Positions 45,609 to 56,351 of a stretch of DNA of 64,000 nucleotides are shown here, in pieces. A program made the position numbers and the translations under genes. The stretch's first letter is position 1. Every line of letters starts with the position of its first letter. The DNA lies in contig NC_088775.1 of the NCBI RefSeq assembly GCF_954871325.1, positions 16,035,561-16,099,560 of the forward strand, written 5' to 3'. Source of the DNA: Gordionus sp. m RMFG-2023. Taxonomy: Eukaryota; Nematomorpha; Gordioida; Chordodea; Parachordodidae. Below the pieces are notes generated by a model. The model saw only the letters and a program-made list of their open reading frames with translations, searched no databases and was not told the origin of the DNA.

Positions 45609-46846
45609 CAGGGTTGGACAAATTTTCGAAAATATTTTTTTCGAATATCAAATACACTTCAAAAAAATGGATATGAATATAAATGTAAATACTTTTAAAA
45701 AAATTAAAAAAACAATTTAAAACAAATTCATTGACGAAATACTTTGCATAAATAAATACCTTGAAGAATATTTTTCGCAAATCAATTTTTATACCATTAT
45801 CAACTTTTTTAAAACTTATATAATAGAATTTAGGTATGGGGAAAGATTTTGGCTCATTTAAGAGAACTGTTCAATCTTTTTTTAGAAACTTATTGGGACT
45901 CAAAATATTAGTTAAAATTAGGGGCCCGAATTATTAAGAGCCCAGATTCAGAAGTTTTATTTATAAGTGTTAACTCTTTTCTAAAATTATAATATATAAT
46001 TTATTAAATTATAGCCCATTTCTTTATACCTATTTGGCCTATTAATAATTAAATAATTTCTACATTGTTAGAATAATCATTAAGATAGAATTTTATTTTA
46101 CTAAAATAAATCATTTTGTTCAACAAAAGAAGAGATGGAATATTTACTTGCTTTATTATCTCAATTTCTTTTAAAATTTTTATATGGCTAGATTTTTAAA
46201 AACGGCTAACCCAATATTTTACCAAAAAAAATACTAACGCAAGCCAGATAATTTTGTTCATAAAATGGCAGAAAGGTTTGGACATCCATTAACAAAATCT
46301 CGAGGCTTGTGTAATATTATTTTAACTAAAATATTAATTTAGAAATTGGCTAATCAAGCCGTTTAGCAACATAAGTTTCACCCAAAAGCATATGTTGTAA
46401 ATATTATTTTTTTTCTCCACTACATGCTTACCCATCTATTTATAATAGGAGTGTAAAAGCTAAAAAAAAACTCACCTTCATAATTGTTAAATAACTTGTA
46501 AAAGATGTGGACGCTATTATATCTTATAAATATAATAGCTTAATTATCTTCTTTAAATAGGTTTTATCTTCGGTTTCGTTTTCACAATTATTCAATTTAA
46601 AAATAAAATGGGATTAAACAGATAAGATGTTTACTTTTTCACTAATTTTGTTCACAAATTTAATATTTAAATAAATATTTTTATATTTGAATTTAAAATC
46701 GTAATAATACATAATACTTTTTATTAATTAGTATTTAAAATACTAAATAATTTTCAAAATATTTATATATATATACTAAATACAGATACAAAAAAGTATC
46801 AGTATTTACTATTAAATACAGGTATTAGTGTTACTGCCCAATCCTT
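45609..46846. mobile_element. hAT-like insertion with empty site in the paralogue
   Basis: The left end reads CAGGGTTGGACA and the right end in reverse complement AAGGATTGGGCAG. The right flank is AATGCAAG (46847-46854) and the left flank AATATAGG (45601-45608), 5 of 8 matching. The homologous uninterrupted sequence in copy 1 carries AATGCAAG once (23184-23191), which proves this block is an insertion. No transposase is recognised. A palindromic MITE-like segment lies inside near 46190-46370. Confidence 0.75.
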
Positions 46847-46934
46847 AATGCAAGTTAATAAATAAGAGTATGCATTTTTAACCTCAATTAAAAATGCATA
46901 TTAAAATGAGAAAGGGTTATAAAATGTTAAATAA

Positions 46935-47250
46935 TGGCAAAAGTTCACAAACAGATGTTTTATCTGATTTATAATAAAAACTATTTAATCCTTTATTGAT
47001 GGAGCATTGTTCATCCAACGATATTAACCATAGTCGGGAATATTTTACAAATTGTACTCTAATACTAATTTTGGAGCATCTAAAAAATGCTTAAAATTAT
47101 TCTTCGACGAATTATATTTTTTCATAAATAATTCTCGAGAACATGGTGACCAAAATCCGAGTCTCTCTGGAAGGATCGCTTCCATTATGTAACCCTTGTG
47201 TATGTAGGCTGTATTTTCGGTCATATCATCATGTCCAAATAATTTAGTAA
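46935..47250 (-). pseudogene. Metalloprotease copy 2: disintegrin-like exon
   Basis: Minus-strand reading: FGHDDMTEN, YIHKGYIMEAILPERL, FWSPCSRELFMKKYNSSKN, then sequence related to DAPKLV-EYNL. It is clearly homologous to 23634-23950. The GHDD here suits the third zinc ligand region (G-x-x-H-D). The thrombospondin-1 part found in copy 1 is deleted. More than one frame break is present. Confidence 0.75.
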
Positions 47251-47284
47251 AAACATTAGCTTATTTAACTTGTGGCCTAATTCA

Positions 47285-47425
47285 TGGGCCGTTCCTATAT
47301 ATATATATTGTATCCTTTATGAAGACCGCCTTCGATAATGGCACATGATAAAGACTCATCACATATTGTCCCAGTTTTTGCCCCGCCCACGTTCCTATTT
47401 GTTTTATTATCAAATATATCAAGGC
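47285..47425 (-). pseudogene. Metalloprotease copy 2: zinc-binding exon (HELGH)
   Basis: After the conserved acceptor (TTTATAG) the reading gives GGAKTGTICDESLSCAIIEG and GLHKGY, then AHELGHK. The reading changes frame over a TATATATATA stretch, consistent with slippage in a microsatellite. Motif order is as in copy 1 and as in ADAMTS enzymes (G-x-x-C-D-x-x-x-S-C ... A-H-E-L-G-H). Confidence 0.8.
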
Positions 47426-47429
47426 TATA

Positions 47430-49270
47430 AATTTGTAAAATATTAAATAAATATGTTATAGTGTCGCAATATTATCATATGTTCTTTCTCTCTTCCGACC
47501 CATAACTATGGGCTGGGGATTGGTATCATTTCAACAATATTGAAAAATAAAGTACAGACCTATACTTTATAACTTGATAAATCTTATCTTGTATTATATG
47601 AGAAAAGGATAGAAATGACAAAAAAAACGTTTTATTTAGATAAAAAAAGTAAATTCATAAGAAAATTCATTATAAATTTAATTGGTGAGTGTTACACAAT
47701 TTGGTTATTTTTTTATGCTGTTTTACTTCCGTTAAAACCATGGTATCATATTATGAAAAATATTCCCTCGCGAGTTACATTTTTACTATCATAAATTGAT
47801 GATATTTGAAATAATAAATCTCAGAAGAGTTTGCATATATATATATTTGTTGGAGTCAATTGGTGCATGCCTATATGTTATCTTTCCAAATTTAAATCAT
47901 TTTTTGAACCCGTTTTTTTTAATTTTAAAAATCTTATATTACCGAGATATACTGCAGCACAGTTGCGTCACTAGGAGGGAGGGGGTGGGGAGGGTAGGGG
48001 CTCGAGTCCCCTGAAAAATTTGAATATCTCCCTGAAGCGAAAAAACAATATTTTTTTAATAGCTGCCTAATAAAATAAATTTTTTTTGATAGTCCCCTGA
48101 AAGATCTCTTTTATATTTCTATTAAGTATTATATATTAGATTTGATTTTATTATTTAAAAATTAATAAGACAATCTAAATTTTTATATGATTGCTATTAT
48201 GATTATTAGATTACATTAATACATATAAATTATATTTTTCACTTCGGCTTGCAATCAAATTCTGTGTTAAAGATGGAATATCAATATCATTTATAATATC
48301 TAAATATCAATTTAGCATTAACAGTTGAAGCATAATTGATTTTTATTATTTAAATTATCTTATAACCCTAATTATATAAATATTATCATTTATTAATTGA
48401 AAATTAACAAATTTAATATTGTAATTAGCCGAGTTCACAATCACTAATCAACTATATTATTTATTTTTAAATTTAATTACCATGCCTCTTCCTAAAAATA
48501 TTTCCGAGGTCCAAACAAGTATAAAAAATTTCTTTATAAAAGGTAAGCAGACTTATAATAATCCTCTATTATATAGAATTGGTTACAAAATATTAGGTAA
48601 AATTTTACAGACATATTTGAAAGTTATAGAATATATTACAGTTAATATTTTAAATACACGTTACTAATCAATGCTTTTAATAATAAATATAAGTAACAAT
48701 TTGCATTCAACTCTTTAACGCCATCTATTTATTTTAAAATAAATATTGTTGAAAATTAAATATCTTATTATTTATTCCACAATGACTATAATCTTATTAA
48801 AGATTTTTTTCCTTCTCTTTTTTTTTGTGTTTTTAGGAAAGCTATTTTTTTCCTTCTTTGCATAACAGTTTTGAGTTAAATTTTTAATACGTTAATATTT
48901 TTATATTATTACAAACATAATACCAACTAGAGATGGTGCGATAATAATATATAAAATCCTAATTGCTTTCATTATATCACTCTGGTTCTTATTTTCTAGA
49001 TACTAAATGATTCATTTCTAATATGAATAACTTAATTCTAAAGATTTTTAGTATTTTTGTTTTATTAATTTATTTAACATAATACTGATTTGAGTTTACA
49101 TCGTGAGTGTCATGGCTATGATTGCAAATTAACCAGCATCTACTATTTGTTTAAGCATGACCCATGTAATTTAAAATTATTACTCCGCATTCCCTCAGTG
49201 CCCCCCCCCCCCATTACCAATGCATAGCTCTCTTTTATATATAATAATACTAAAGATTAAATTCTTGTAT
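47430..49270. other. Intron of metalloprotease copy 2
   Basis: The part 47590-47830 is homologous to copy 1 intron sequence (24480-24720). At about 47954 a GC-rich stretch begins CAGTTGCGTCACTAGG, resembling a hAT end, but no partner end was found. The frame 48482-48667 (MPLPKNISEVQTSIKNFFIK) has no recognised domain. A run of 12 C is at 49201-49212. Confidence 0.5.
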
Positions 49271-49271
49271 A

Positions 49272-49680
49272 CTACCCAGTGTATAATAATGCATTATCCC
49301 ACCTCTTATCAATTACATCGGTCCCTGAGAAATTTTTTGTAGCTTGATATTTGCAGAATAAGTTTAAGTAATCTGTCCACATCCCATCGGTTCTTGGTGC
49401 AGATGGTTGATTGGTCATAAGTATAACCTTAATAATGTAAATTCCGATCGGCATACTCAAACTAGGATGTCTAAATATCATGCTCGCCATGTTAATAGTA
49501 GCTAGTGTATATTTAACAGCTTGTTCTTTGTTCCCTGCTATAAATTCATTCATAAAACTATAAGAATCCATAAAAACAGCTGTTTCGAGTTTAAAAATAG
49601 TCGCCTCATTAAACATTCCCCTTTAGGTTTTTACTTTGCGAGGATTAAATATTCTTTCTTGACCTAATATAATAAAAGAG
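49272..49680 (-). pseudogene. Metalloprotease copy 2: catalytic domain N-terminal exon
   Basis: One frame of 114 residues from 49616, with sequence back to the acceptor near 49665: FKLETAVFMDSYSF, a helix ending VKYTLATINMASMI, FRHPSLSMP, a strand IIKVILMTNQ, WTDYLNLFCKYQ, NFSGTDVID, WDNALLYTG. This is the N-terminal half of a reprolysin catalytic domain (F-C-x-W/Y-Q ... W-D-x-A-L-L-x-T-G). It matches the copy 1 exon closely but reads through in a single frame. A stop lies just upstream in the basic run equivalent to the copy 1 putative prodomain site, so this gene is probably dead too. The splice donor follows LLYTG (G-GTA). Confidence 0.8.
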
Positions 49681-49689
49681 AAAATAATT

Positions 49690-50470
49690 TTTATATAAAC
49701 ATTTATTATCTCAATCAAAATAATTCATATTATTGTATATTTTTTTTAATAGCTCAAATATCGTACCTAAGCAATAAAAAAATATTTTATTATGAAGTAA
49801 ACCATATTTACTATCATTGATGCAGGCGTTTTATTGAGATAATACAAAACGACCAAATCGAATTAAGAGCAAAATTCTTTAGAAGTATTAAACTTTAATA
49901 CATGATTATTATAGAAATTCGGCAATGTCTTTATCATGATCTTTTCCTTTGACGAATAAATAGTACCTATCTAGAGAATATTCTTTAAAAATTTATATAT
50001 TAAAATTATGTCTGCAAAAATTACTAAATTTTTATATTTCGTATAATATTTATTTGTAATAGGCGTTTAGCAAATTTCGCTATGGTTCATTAACCCGAGT
50101 TTTAAACAAATTTCAAACTTATTTTTTTATGGAATGCGTTTTTAATTTAAAAAGCCGGATTTTGACGGAGTCGTGTTGCAGGGTATATTAGAGATTGTGA
50201 ATGTTGACCATTTTACTATGAATTTTTTTGCGCTTTTTTTAATTTATAGCATAAGTTAATTTGGCCAATGTATACTCCATCCCTCAAATTAGAGCCACGG
50301 GTGATAACGATACATTTTACTTTTGATGATGATAATTATCAACAATACCAGGGTGCAGAATATGCTCACCCACTATCATAGTAGCGGATATCTACATAAA
50401 TCATTTTTGCTATATACTCTTTCACCTCAAACCAAAAGTTTAGGGTCGTATATATGGAAGATAGTTTCAT
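49690..50470. other. No recognisable feature
   Basis: AT-rich sequence upstream of copy 2; no coding or repeat structure supported. Confidence 0.5.
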
Positions 50471-50474
50471 ATAG

Positions 50475-50686
50475 TGTTGTTAAACGGCCCGATTTGGGTC
50501 GATTTTATAAATGGCCCAATTAAGATTTTAGCCAAAATTATTTTATATAAGTTTAGAAATTTTTCTCATATATGGAAGAAAGGTTGGATCTGCCAAATCT
50601 CGATGTTTACATAATAATATTTTGGCTAAAATCTTAATCGTGCCATTTTTAAAAATCGACCCAATTCGGAGGGTCGTTTAATAACA
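50475..50686. mobile_element. Palindromic MITE, 212 bp
   Basis: It begins TGTTGTTAAACGGCCCGA and ends with the reverse complement (CGTTTAATAACA). The inverted arms run about 60 bases, sharing GATTTTAGCCAAAAT and its complement ATTTTGGCTAAAATC. The whole element can form a hairpin. Copies or fragments occur at 976-1161, 46190-46370 and about 52470-52640. Confidence 0.8.
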
Positions 50687-50964
50687 GTAGAATCATAATT
50701 CGGGGTCATTCCATCAATAAAATAAAAAGATATCTAAATATGTATATTTTATGCATCCTAATAACAACCTCAAAATGGAAATACATATACCAATCTTTAT
50801 ACTTAAAAGGTAATTTAGATCTCCATTCTTGACATATACAAACATTCCTATGAACTTTACTTAGTTGATAAATATGTGGCATCCAAAATGAAATATCTCT
50901 TTATCTCATGTGCATCTTTCGATAAAGATTATAATTTATATCAAAAACCTGCAGATGTACAATT

Positions 50965-51200
50965 TGCACGGCCTGACCCGGATTTTATATTTTCAATCCT
51001 TGCCCGGATATTTTTTTAAAAAAATTTTCGCCCTGGCCCGGATTTTTTAAAAATATAAAATTAATTTTTAATTTTATAGCTAATATTGGCGATTCAATAT
51101 TCGGTTTTACCCAGCTCGGGTTTTTAAAAGAAAGTTAAGACCGGCCTGTGTATATTTTAAAAAATTAAAATACGGCCCAGCCCGGCCCGGCCCGTTATAT
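50965..51200. repeat. GGCCCGG-rich repeat block
   Basis: Contains CCTGACCCGGATTTT, GCCCGGATATTTTT and CCCAGCCCGGCCCGGCCCG with TTTTAAAA spacers. Same family as 6091-6483 and 43686-44040. Left and right ends form a loose inverted pair; no coding content. Confidence 0.5.
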
Positions 51201-51702
51201 ATTGGCCAAAAATGTTTGAATAGTAAAAATAAAACTCCATATTTTAAAAAAAACTTTAGACATTTTAAATCAAATTTAGCTTCTTAACTTACCAAACACA
51301 TTAATTTTTTAGAAAAATATGCTTAAAACTTTACCCGATCAGGTTGCATAATTATATTTTAAAAAATCTCAAAATTTCCAAATTTCATACCTTTATAAAA
51401 TTATAAAACATGTCCACACTCTTCCATTAAAATTTTTAAATATTTTTGTAAAATTTTATAAGTCCCATTTTGACTAAAATAACTGCCCATTTCTTATTAT
51501 AATTTGAAAAATATAAATTAATATCCCTTACTTTTTTTTCGTAAAAATTTCACAACTTTTATATACTAAATTTTTATAATTTCTCTAACTTTAAAATAAA
51601 TAAACTTTCGTAAATTTCAAAAATGATTTAGGCCACTATTTTATTTTTAGATTAAAAATACCTTATTTCTCTTTTTTGTTAAAGTTATTGAATTATACGA
51701 AT

Positions 51703-52260
51703 GTGGCCCAGTGGTGTGTGATTTATGCTTGTAGACCGAAGGTCCCAGGTTCAATCCTGGTAAGGAACTAAAAGTTTTCGGGTTTTTCTTCGATGATGGA
51801 TGGCTTTTCTGAGCCGAGAAATGCCACCCCGGTCACCGACAGGCTTGGACAGCCGGGTGCTATGATACTTTTCCAATAGACCAAAAATGACGGTCAGCTG
51901 AATTATTGGGTCAGATGATAACGATTTCTTAGCCAGCGCTAGGATGATGGGATGATGGTGACCTCGGGGGCCTCGGGGGCCTCTCAAGCTCAATGTCTAC
52001 CAATACAATGGACTTGATAACGATACTCCGGTGGGAGATCCATCGGGATTGATACTCCAGTAGATCAGGATTAGGATATCTGTCGATTTGATAATTCGGT
52101 GTGAGGAATACTCCGGTGGGATATCTGGTTGATATTGATTTGATACACCGGTGATCGATACAAATGAAATCGAAATACAAATAGATAAAAATAGATAGCA
52201 TGAGTAAATAATAAAGTGGAGATAGATATTGATGGAGCTTACCACCAGAAAAGGTGAAAG
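51703..52260 (+). mobile_element. tRNA-derived SINE
   Basis: The 5' part resembles a tRNA: A box TGGCCCAGTGG (51704-51714) and B box GGTTCAATCC (748-757 of this kilobase), about 34 bases apart, with a T-arm-like stem CCAGG/CCTGG. The distance and box quality fit a polymerase III promoter. A GC-rich body follows (AGCCGAGAAATGCCACCCCG, GGTCAGATGATAACG), then a region with repeated ATACTCCGGTGGGA motifs (52020-52130). An A-rich end lies near 52255-52285. The right boundary is uncertain. Opposite-strand open frames here are shadows. Confidence 0.7.
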
Positions 52261-52644
52261 CTAAAAGGAAAAAAAAATAAATTGTATTTTTAGTATATAG
52301 GAAACAGACAAAAAAAATAATTTAAGGATTCAAATTTACAAAAAATCTTTTGCATAATGTTTATATTGGATTTATTTCATAAACTTCATAAGTAACATAG
52401 ATATATCAGAAAATCTTATTGTAAAAGAATGCATGAATATAATAAATATTAGAATACTATTGTTATTCAGCTCGATTTATACCTATTTTTAATAACGGCC
52501 AATTCAAAATTGTGTCCAGAAAAATATTGTGCAAGCCTGAAGATTTTGGTTATAATTGATACAAAGGTTTGGACATCTAGTGTTGATAATTGGTTGGTTG
52601 TGTAAAACTCAGACCATGGGTTTGGGTCTAAAAAATCGACCAAA

Positions 52645-52745
52645 CCAGCTACGAGCACGAACCCCGAGCACGAACCCCGAGCACAAACCCGGCGTTCAGA
52701 CCCGGGGCTCAGACCTGGGGTCCAGACCCGTGATTCAGACCCGGG
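52645..52745. repeat. GC-rich minisatellite
   Basis: Two linked motifs recur: CGAGCACGAACCC three times (12-13 bp period) and TTCAGACCCGGGG-like units four to five times (about 15 bp). Embedded in AT-rich sequence. The surrounding region (52470-52640) resembles the palindromic MITE family. Confidence 0.75.
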
Positions 52746-52749
52746 TGGT

Positions 52750-54330
52750 GTTGTTGTGTTGTGACGATTTAATAAACATGTTGATGATTAAAATATTTTT
52801 TTATTGAAATAATAATAATAATAATAATCACTCATAGAGGGCGGGTCTAGGTCTTGGCGGGTCAGGAATATCGATATTGGTATCAAATAAAATCTAATTT
52901 AAATATCTTTAGATTGAAAGTATTCATTTTTTGTCTTGATGACTTGGTATGGGGGGGGGGGGGGTGGATGAAGTGGGCTCTTTATCACGATTAAAACGTG
53001 ATAATACCGTATTATCATTCCTTAACTTAAAACTCTAATTTTTTAGTTATGCCTTTAAAACCCGTGATGACCCGGGATAGTTCAGAACCTTTTAAAAATT
53101 ACGACAAATATCTTAATTTTTAAAAATAAAATGCAAAAGAATCATTTATATGTTTTCTTGGAATAGAAATGAATGAATGAAATACACTAAAATATATTAT
53201 ATAAAATAATGTTAATATTATTATTTTAATAGTTAATAATTTTAACGTGGTAAATATTAAAATCAAATTTACTTAAAGATTTATCGTTCATTTCAAAAAA
53301 AAATCGTATCTCTTTCTCGTTCATCATCATATTGATATATGAAATATCTGGCAAAATTTTCTGTACAAGTTATTAATTTAAAGATAAATTATTAATTTAA
53401 AAATAAATAAGATAAGTTAAATATTATAATGTTACCAGGAGTATGCGTAACCAGATAATATATATGCCTTCTGTTCCTTGTCAAAAATATATAATATCAA
53501 TACAACCACCCACCTCCCTCCAAGTCAATGACGATATTACCTCTTACCCCCTCATATTTCCCTTCGATTTAAATTATGATCATGCGTCATTCCCACTCTA
53601 TTTCTTTTCCTCCTTGGAAGAAGTCCCTGACAGAAATATCTGTTTCAGTGAGTTTTTTAAATTTGAAAATCAGATTTTAAAAAAAACTTCCCAGTATGCA
53701 TCAAATATTATTCTATAAATTTCAGATCATGAACATTTGAGTAATTTTTTATTTATATACTGGTAATTGATGGAATATAATAACTTTTTAATCAACCATA
53801 AAATTTAAATGTTGAACGAGGTAAACATTAACGGATTAACATAAATTATGATGTGAAAATAAGATTAATCTTTCTTATTACATTATTGTAGTTGGCAAAA
53901 TTGTTTGAAGAATAAGTAAAACACTAAATATTATATCAAACCAATTATTTAGAACTATATATTCCCCGTTCTTACATAATGGTTGGGCAGTAGTTAATAA
54001 CTCTAGGATATATGTAGCCTTAATAAGTCTCAGGCATCTATTAACGAAAACTGAAGTTTCCTAATTTGTGTTTTGTTATGCTTCAACTGACCCAAATTGA
54101 AGTTTAGATAAGTTTTGTTTTGTAAATCGAATTTTTCAATATAAACATCAATAAGGAACCAATTCCTACAATTTCAAGTTTCAGCTATATCTTCAATACA
54201 GAAACAATCCCTACATCTATATCCTCAAGTGCAAACTTTTAAATACAAGAATGATATTAATGAGAAAACATATAATTGATTATAACAACATAATTAGATT
54301 AAAATATAGTTATCTTATGGATATTAATTA
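52750..54330. other. No clear gene; simple repeats and a region similar to 25.7 kb
   Basis: Contains a short AAT microsatellite (about 52807-52827) and a run of 14 G (52951-52964). From 53640 to about 53850 there is weak similarity to 25720-25930, upstream of metalloprotease copy 1, so this may be the upstream region of copy 2 displaced by insertions. The open frame 53443-53718 has no recognised domain. Confidence 0.4.
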
Positions 54331-54336
54331 TGTTTC

Positions 54337-54607
54337 TGTTGTATTATTTTGTGATGTTAAAGATATATTGAATTTTTATATGAAAAAGAAATGATGTTAA
54401 GGATATATTATAATTTTATATGAAAAAGAAATGAGGTCAAAGATATTTTTGTATTTTATTTAAAAAAAAAAAATAATAATGTTTTTTTACGCTTCGAAGA
54501 TTGTTAATTAAAAAGAAATTTTATTATATGTTTTTTAGTTATTTTTTTCCGTGTACAAATTATATAAATAAAATTTTCATCTAATAAATTATAAGAAGTC
54601 CACAAAA
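54337..54607 (+). repeat. 5' LTR
   Basis: Starts TGTTGTATTATTTTG, ends CCACAAAA. Contains a duplicated internal motif (TATATGAAAAAGAAATGA twice). Matches 57610-57896 almost base for base. The 3' boundary is set by the GTTTC duplication on the other side. Confidence 0.9.
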
Positions 54608-54608
54608 G

Positions 54609-54622
54609 TGGTGCCGTTTAAT
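54609..54622 (+). promoter_or_regulatory. Putative primer-binding site
   Basis: TGGTGCCGTTTAA lies one base after the 5' LTR. TGGTGCC is similar to priming sites of gypsy-type elements. The tRNA was not identified. Confidence 0.55.
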
Positions 54623-54883
54623 TTTTATTCAACCAACGGACAAGATATCTAGGTAATAGTGGACTCAGTGTACTAATAAAAAATACAATCACGATGGAAA
54701 ATAAAAAATTCTTAAAAATAAAAAGGTAAAAAATTTTTGGAATATATAAAATGATGTGCATTAATATAATTTTGATATTATTAATTATATTTGGTTTAAT
54801 ATATTGTCTAACTTTTAGTAATGTTAAAATATTTATAATAAAAGTTTTAATAAATTTTTTATAAATTTGTGGATAAAAAATAA

Positions 54884-55513
54884 ATGTTTAATTATAAAAG
54901 AAGTATAAAAACTCAAAAGTATGTGGAAATGGTTCCACAGAGAAATAATTGTATTATAGCGGTAGTAGTGATATGTTTATGGATAATTGGTATTATGTTA
55001 CATCGGAAAAAAATAAAAAGAATTATAGAAAGAGATAGAATAAAAATTACGGAGGAAATTGAAATGAAAAATAATGAAATTGAAAAAGGAAAAAATGAAA
55101 GGGAAGTAAAAAACGTTAATGAAAATGAAAGAATTACGGAAGAAATGTTAAATTTAAAGAATGAAATATGGAAAATGTTAAATGAAAATATGATGGAAGG
55201 AATGAGGAAAAGTATCAATATTATTAGATCGGGAGAGGAACGAAAAGATATTGATAATAAAAGAGAAATAGAGATTAAAGATGAAAGTGGAATGAATAAA
55301 CGAAATAATTGTAGTCATGGAGAAAATTGTGAGAGAAGGTATAATGAAAGTAACTTCAAAAGAGATGATCGAAGAAATGATAAGGGATACGATCATTTTA
55401 AAGAGTATAATACGTCAATGAACTTGCAGAGAAATGATATTGGGAAAAAGAAAATTTTTTCCGAAATAGATTTAATCGTCCGAAGATTAATATGTAAAAT
55501 GTTATTCATGTGA
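54884..55513 (+). CDS. Gag-like protein with membrane segment and charged coiled-coil region
   Basis: A 209-residue frame. Residues about 24-40 form a hydrophobic segment (CIIAVVVICLWIIGIMLH). A long Lys/Glu-rich region (about 41-120), probably coiled coil, follows, then a His/Cys/Asn-rich stretch and the start of zinc-knuckle sequence in the LTR element. No capsid domain is seen. The order membrane segment, charged region, zinc knuckles is the same as in the ORF at 10819-11247, although the sequences differ. Part of the element at 54337-57896. Confidence 0.65.
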   Translation: MFNYKRSIKTQKYVEMVPQRNNCIIAVVVICLWIIGIMLHRKKIKRIIERDRIKITEEIEMKNNEIEKGKNEREVKNVNENERITEEMLNLKNEIWKMLNENMMEGMRKSINIIRSGEERKDIDNKREIEIKDESGMNKRNNCSHGENCERRYNESNFKRDDRRNDKGYDHFKEYNTSMNLQRNDIGKKKIFSEIDLIVRRLICKMLFM

Positions 55514-55556
55514 AGAATTTGGGCATATAAGTAGAAATTGTGTTGAGAACGGTGCA

Positions 55557-56351
55557 ATGTTTAACAAGCAACCGATTAAATTTAATAGATGTGGAGGAGT
55601 TGGACATAGTAGTGAAAAATGTTATGTTCCGACATATCGTATTATGGGAAATAATCAAAGAACATTTCAATGTGAAAGATGTGGAAAAATGGGACATGCT
55701 AAAGAGAATTGTTATGTAAGAGAACCGATAAATGGAGAAGCATTTCCGGCAGTGAAATACATAGCACCGGCATCTAATGTAAGAGTGCTAAATAATGATA
55801 TGTTGAAAGAAGATAAAGTTGATGTTATGTGTTTTAAATGCAGAAAGGAAGGACATAGTGCTATAGAATGTCGAGAGAGGTATAAAATGGAGAGTATTAC
55901 ATTAAAGAATGAAATGAAATTTCGTGTGAATGGAGATGTAAAAGTTAAGAAAGATTTAGTAGAAAAAAAAAATGTAAATTTGGTAAATGGGGGAATTATA
56001 AAAGATTATAGAATCCCTATTTTAAAATTAGAGGACAAAAGTGAGAAGAATAAATGTCCTCGTGTGGAAATAGTTGTAGGAAGTAGAAAAATATTTATGT
56101 TATTGGATACAGGTGCGGCAATATCGATTGTAGGTTATGAAAATTTTTGTGAATATTGGCCAGGAAAGAATATAATTAAAGAAGAGATGAGAGTTAAACA
56201 GTTTGACGGATCGGAAATAAAGGTTTTAGGAAAAATTGAAGTACCGTTTGTGATAAATGGTATAGTTAATTATTTAAATTTGTGGATTGTTGATAAAAAA
56301 AAGTGGATACGATTATGGGGTGGGAATGGATTGTTAAGATTGGTCCATTAA
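55557..56351 (+). CDS. Zinc knuckles and aspartic protease of the LTR element
   Basis: A 264-residue frame. Knuckles include CERCGKMGHAKENC and CFKCRKEGHSAIEC (CX2CX4HX4C); a further one lies earlier with its first Cys replaced. Near residues 175-200 is KIFMLLDTGAAISIVGYENF, a retropepsin active site (L-L-D-T-G-A), followed by strand sequence ending MRVKQFDGSEIKVLGKIEVP as in gypsy proteases. It places protease directly after gag. A further open stretch (56376-56633) is Lys/Glu-rich with no domain. Fossil element; not described further. Confidence 0.8.
   Translation: MFNKQPIKFNRCGGVGHSSEKCYVPTYRIMGNNQRTFQCERCGKMGHAKENCYVREPINGEAFPAVKYIAPASNVRVLNNDMLKEDKVDVMCFKCRKEGHSAIECRERYKMESITLKNEMKFRVNGDVKVKKDLVEKKNVNLVNGGIIKDYRIPILKLEDKSEKNKCPRVEIVVGSRKIFMLLDTGAAISIVGYENFCEYWPGKNIIKEEMRVKQFDGSEIKVLGKIEVPFVINGIVNYLNLWIVDKKKWIRLWGGNGLLRLVH

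Larger units (their letters stand above)
38580..49680 (-). other. Metalloprotease gene copy 2 (segmental duplication unit)
   Basis: Minus-strand exons at 49680-49272, 47425-47285, 47250-46935 and 39640-38883 parallel copy 1 in order and spacing. The thrombospondin-1 part of the third exon is absent: homology passes from the position equivalent to 23655 to that of about 23270. Insertions not shared with copy 1 lie at 39781-41505, 41597-42413, 44741-44868 and 45609-46846. The copy has a deletion and several frame breaks and is a pseudogene. Confidence 0.8.

Noticed and set aside
45538-45780. 80-residue minus-strand frame across the edge of an insertion
   Set aside because: It straddles the boundary at 45609 between host duplication and inserted element, so it cannot be a real gene.
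47954-48690. Possible hAT starting CAGTTGCGTCACTAGG
   Set aside because: No matching right end or target duplication was found, so it was not listed as an element.
51703-51774. Considered as a true tRNA gene
   Set aside because: The acceptor and anticodon stems do not pair convincingly and the sequence continues into a repeat body; a SINE head fits better.
51751-52245. Three minus-strand frames in the SINE
   Set aside because: They come from a GC-rich repetitive body with low stop density; A and B boxes give a better explanation.
53443-53718. 91-residue plus-strand frame, considered as a host exon
   Set aside because: No recognisable domain. The end of it shows weak nucleotide similarity to non-coding sequence near 25.7 kb, so it is more likely intergenic or intronic.
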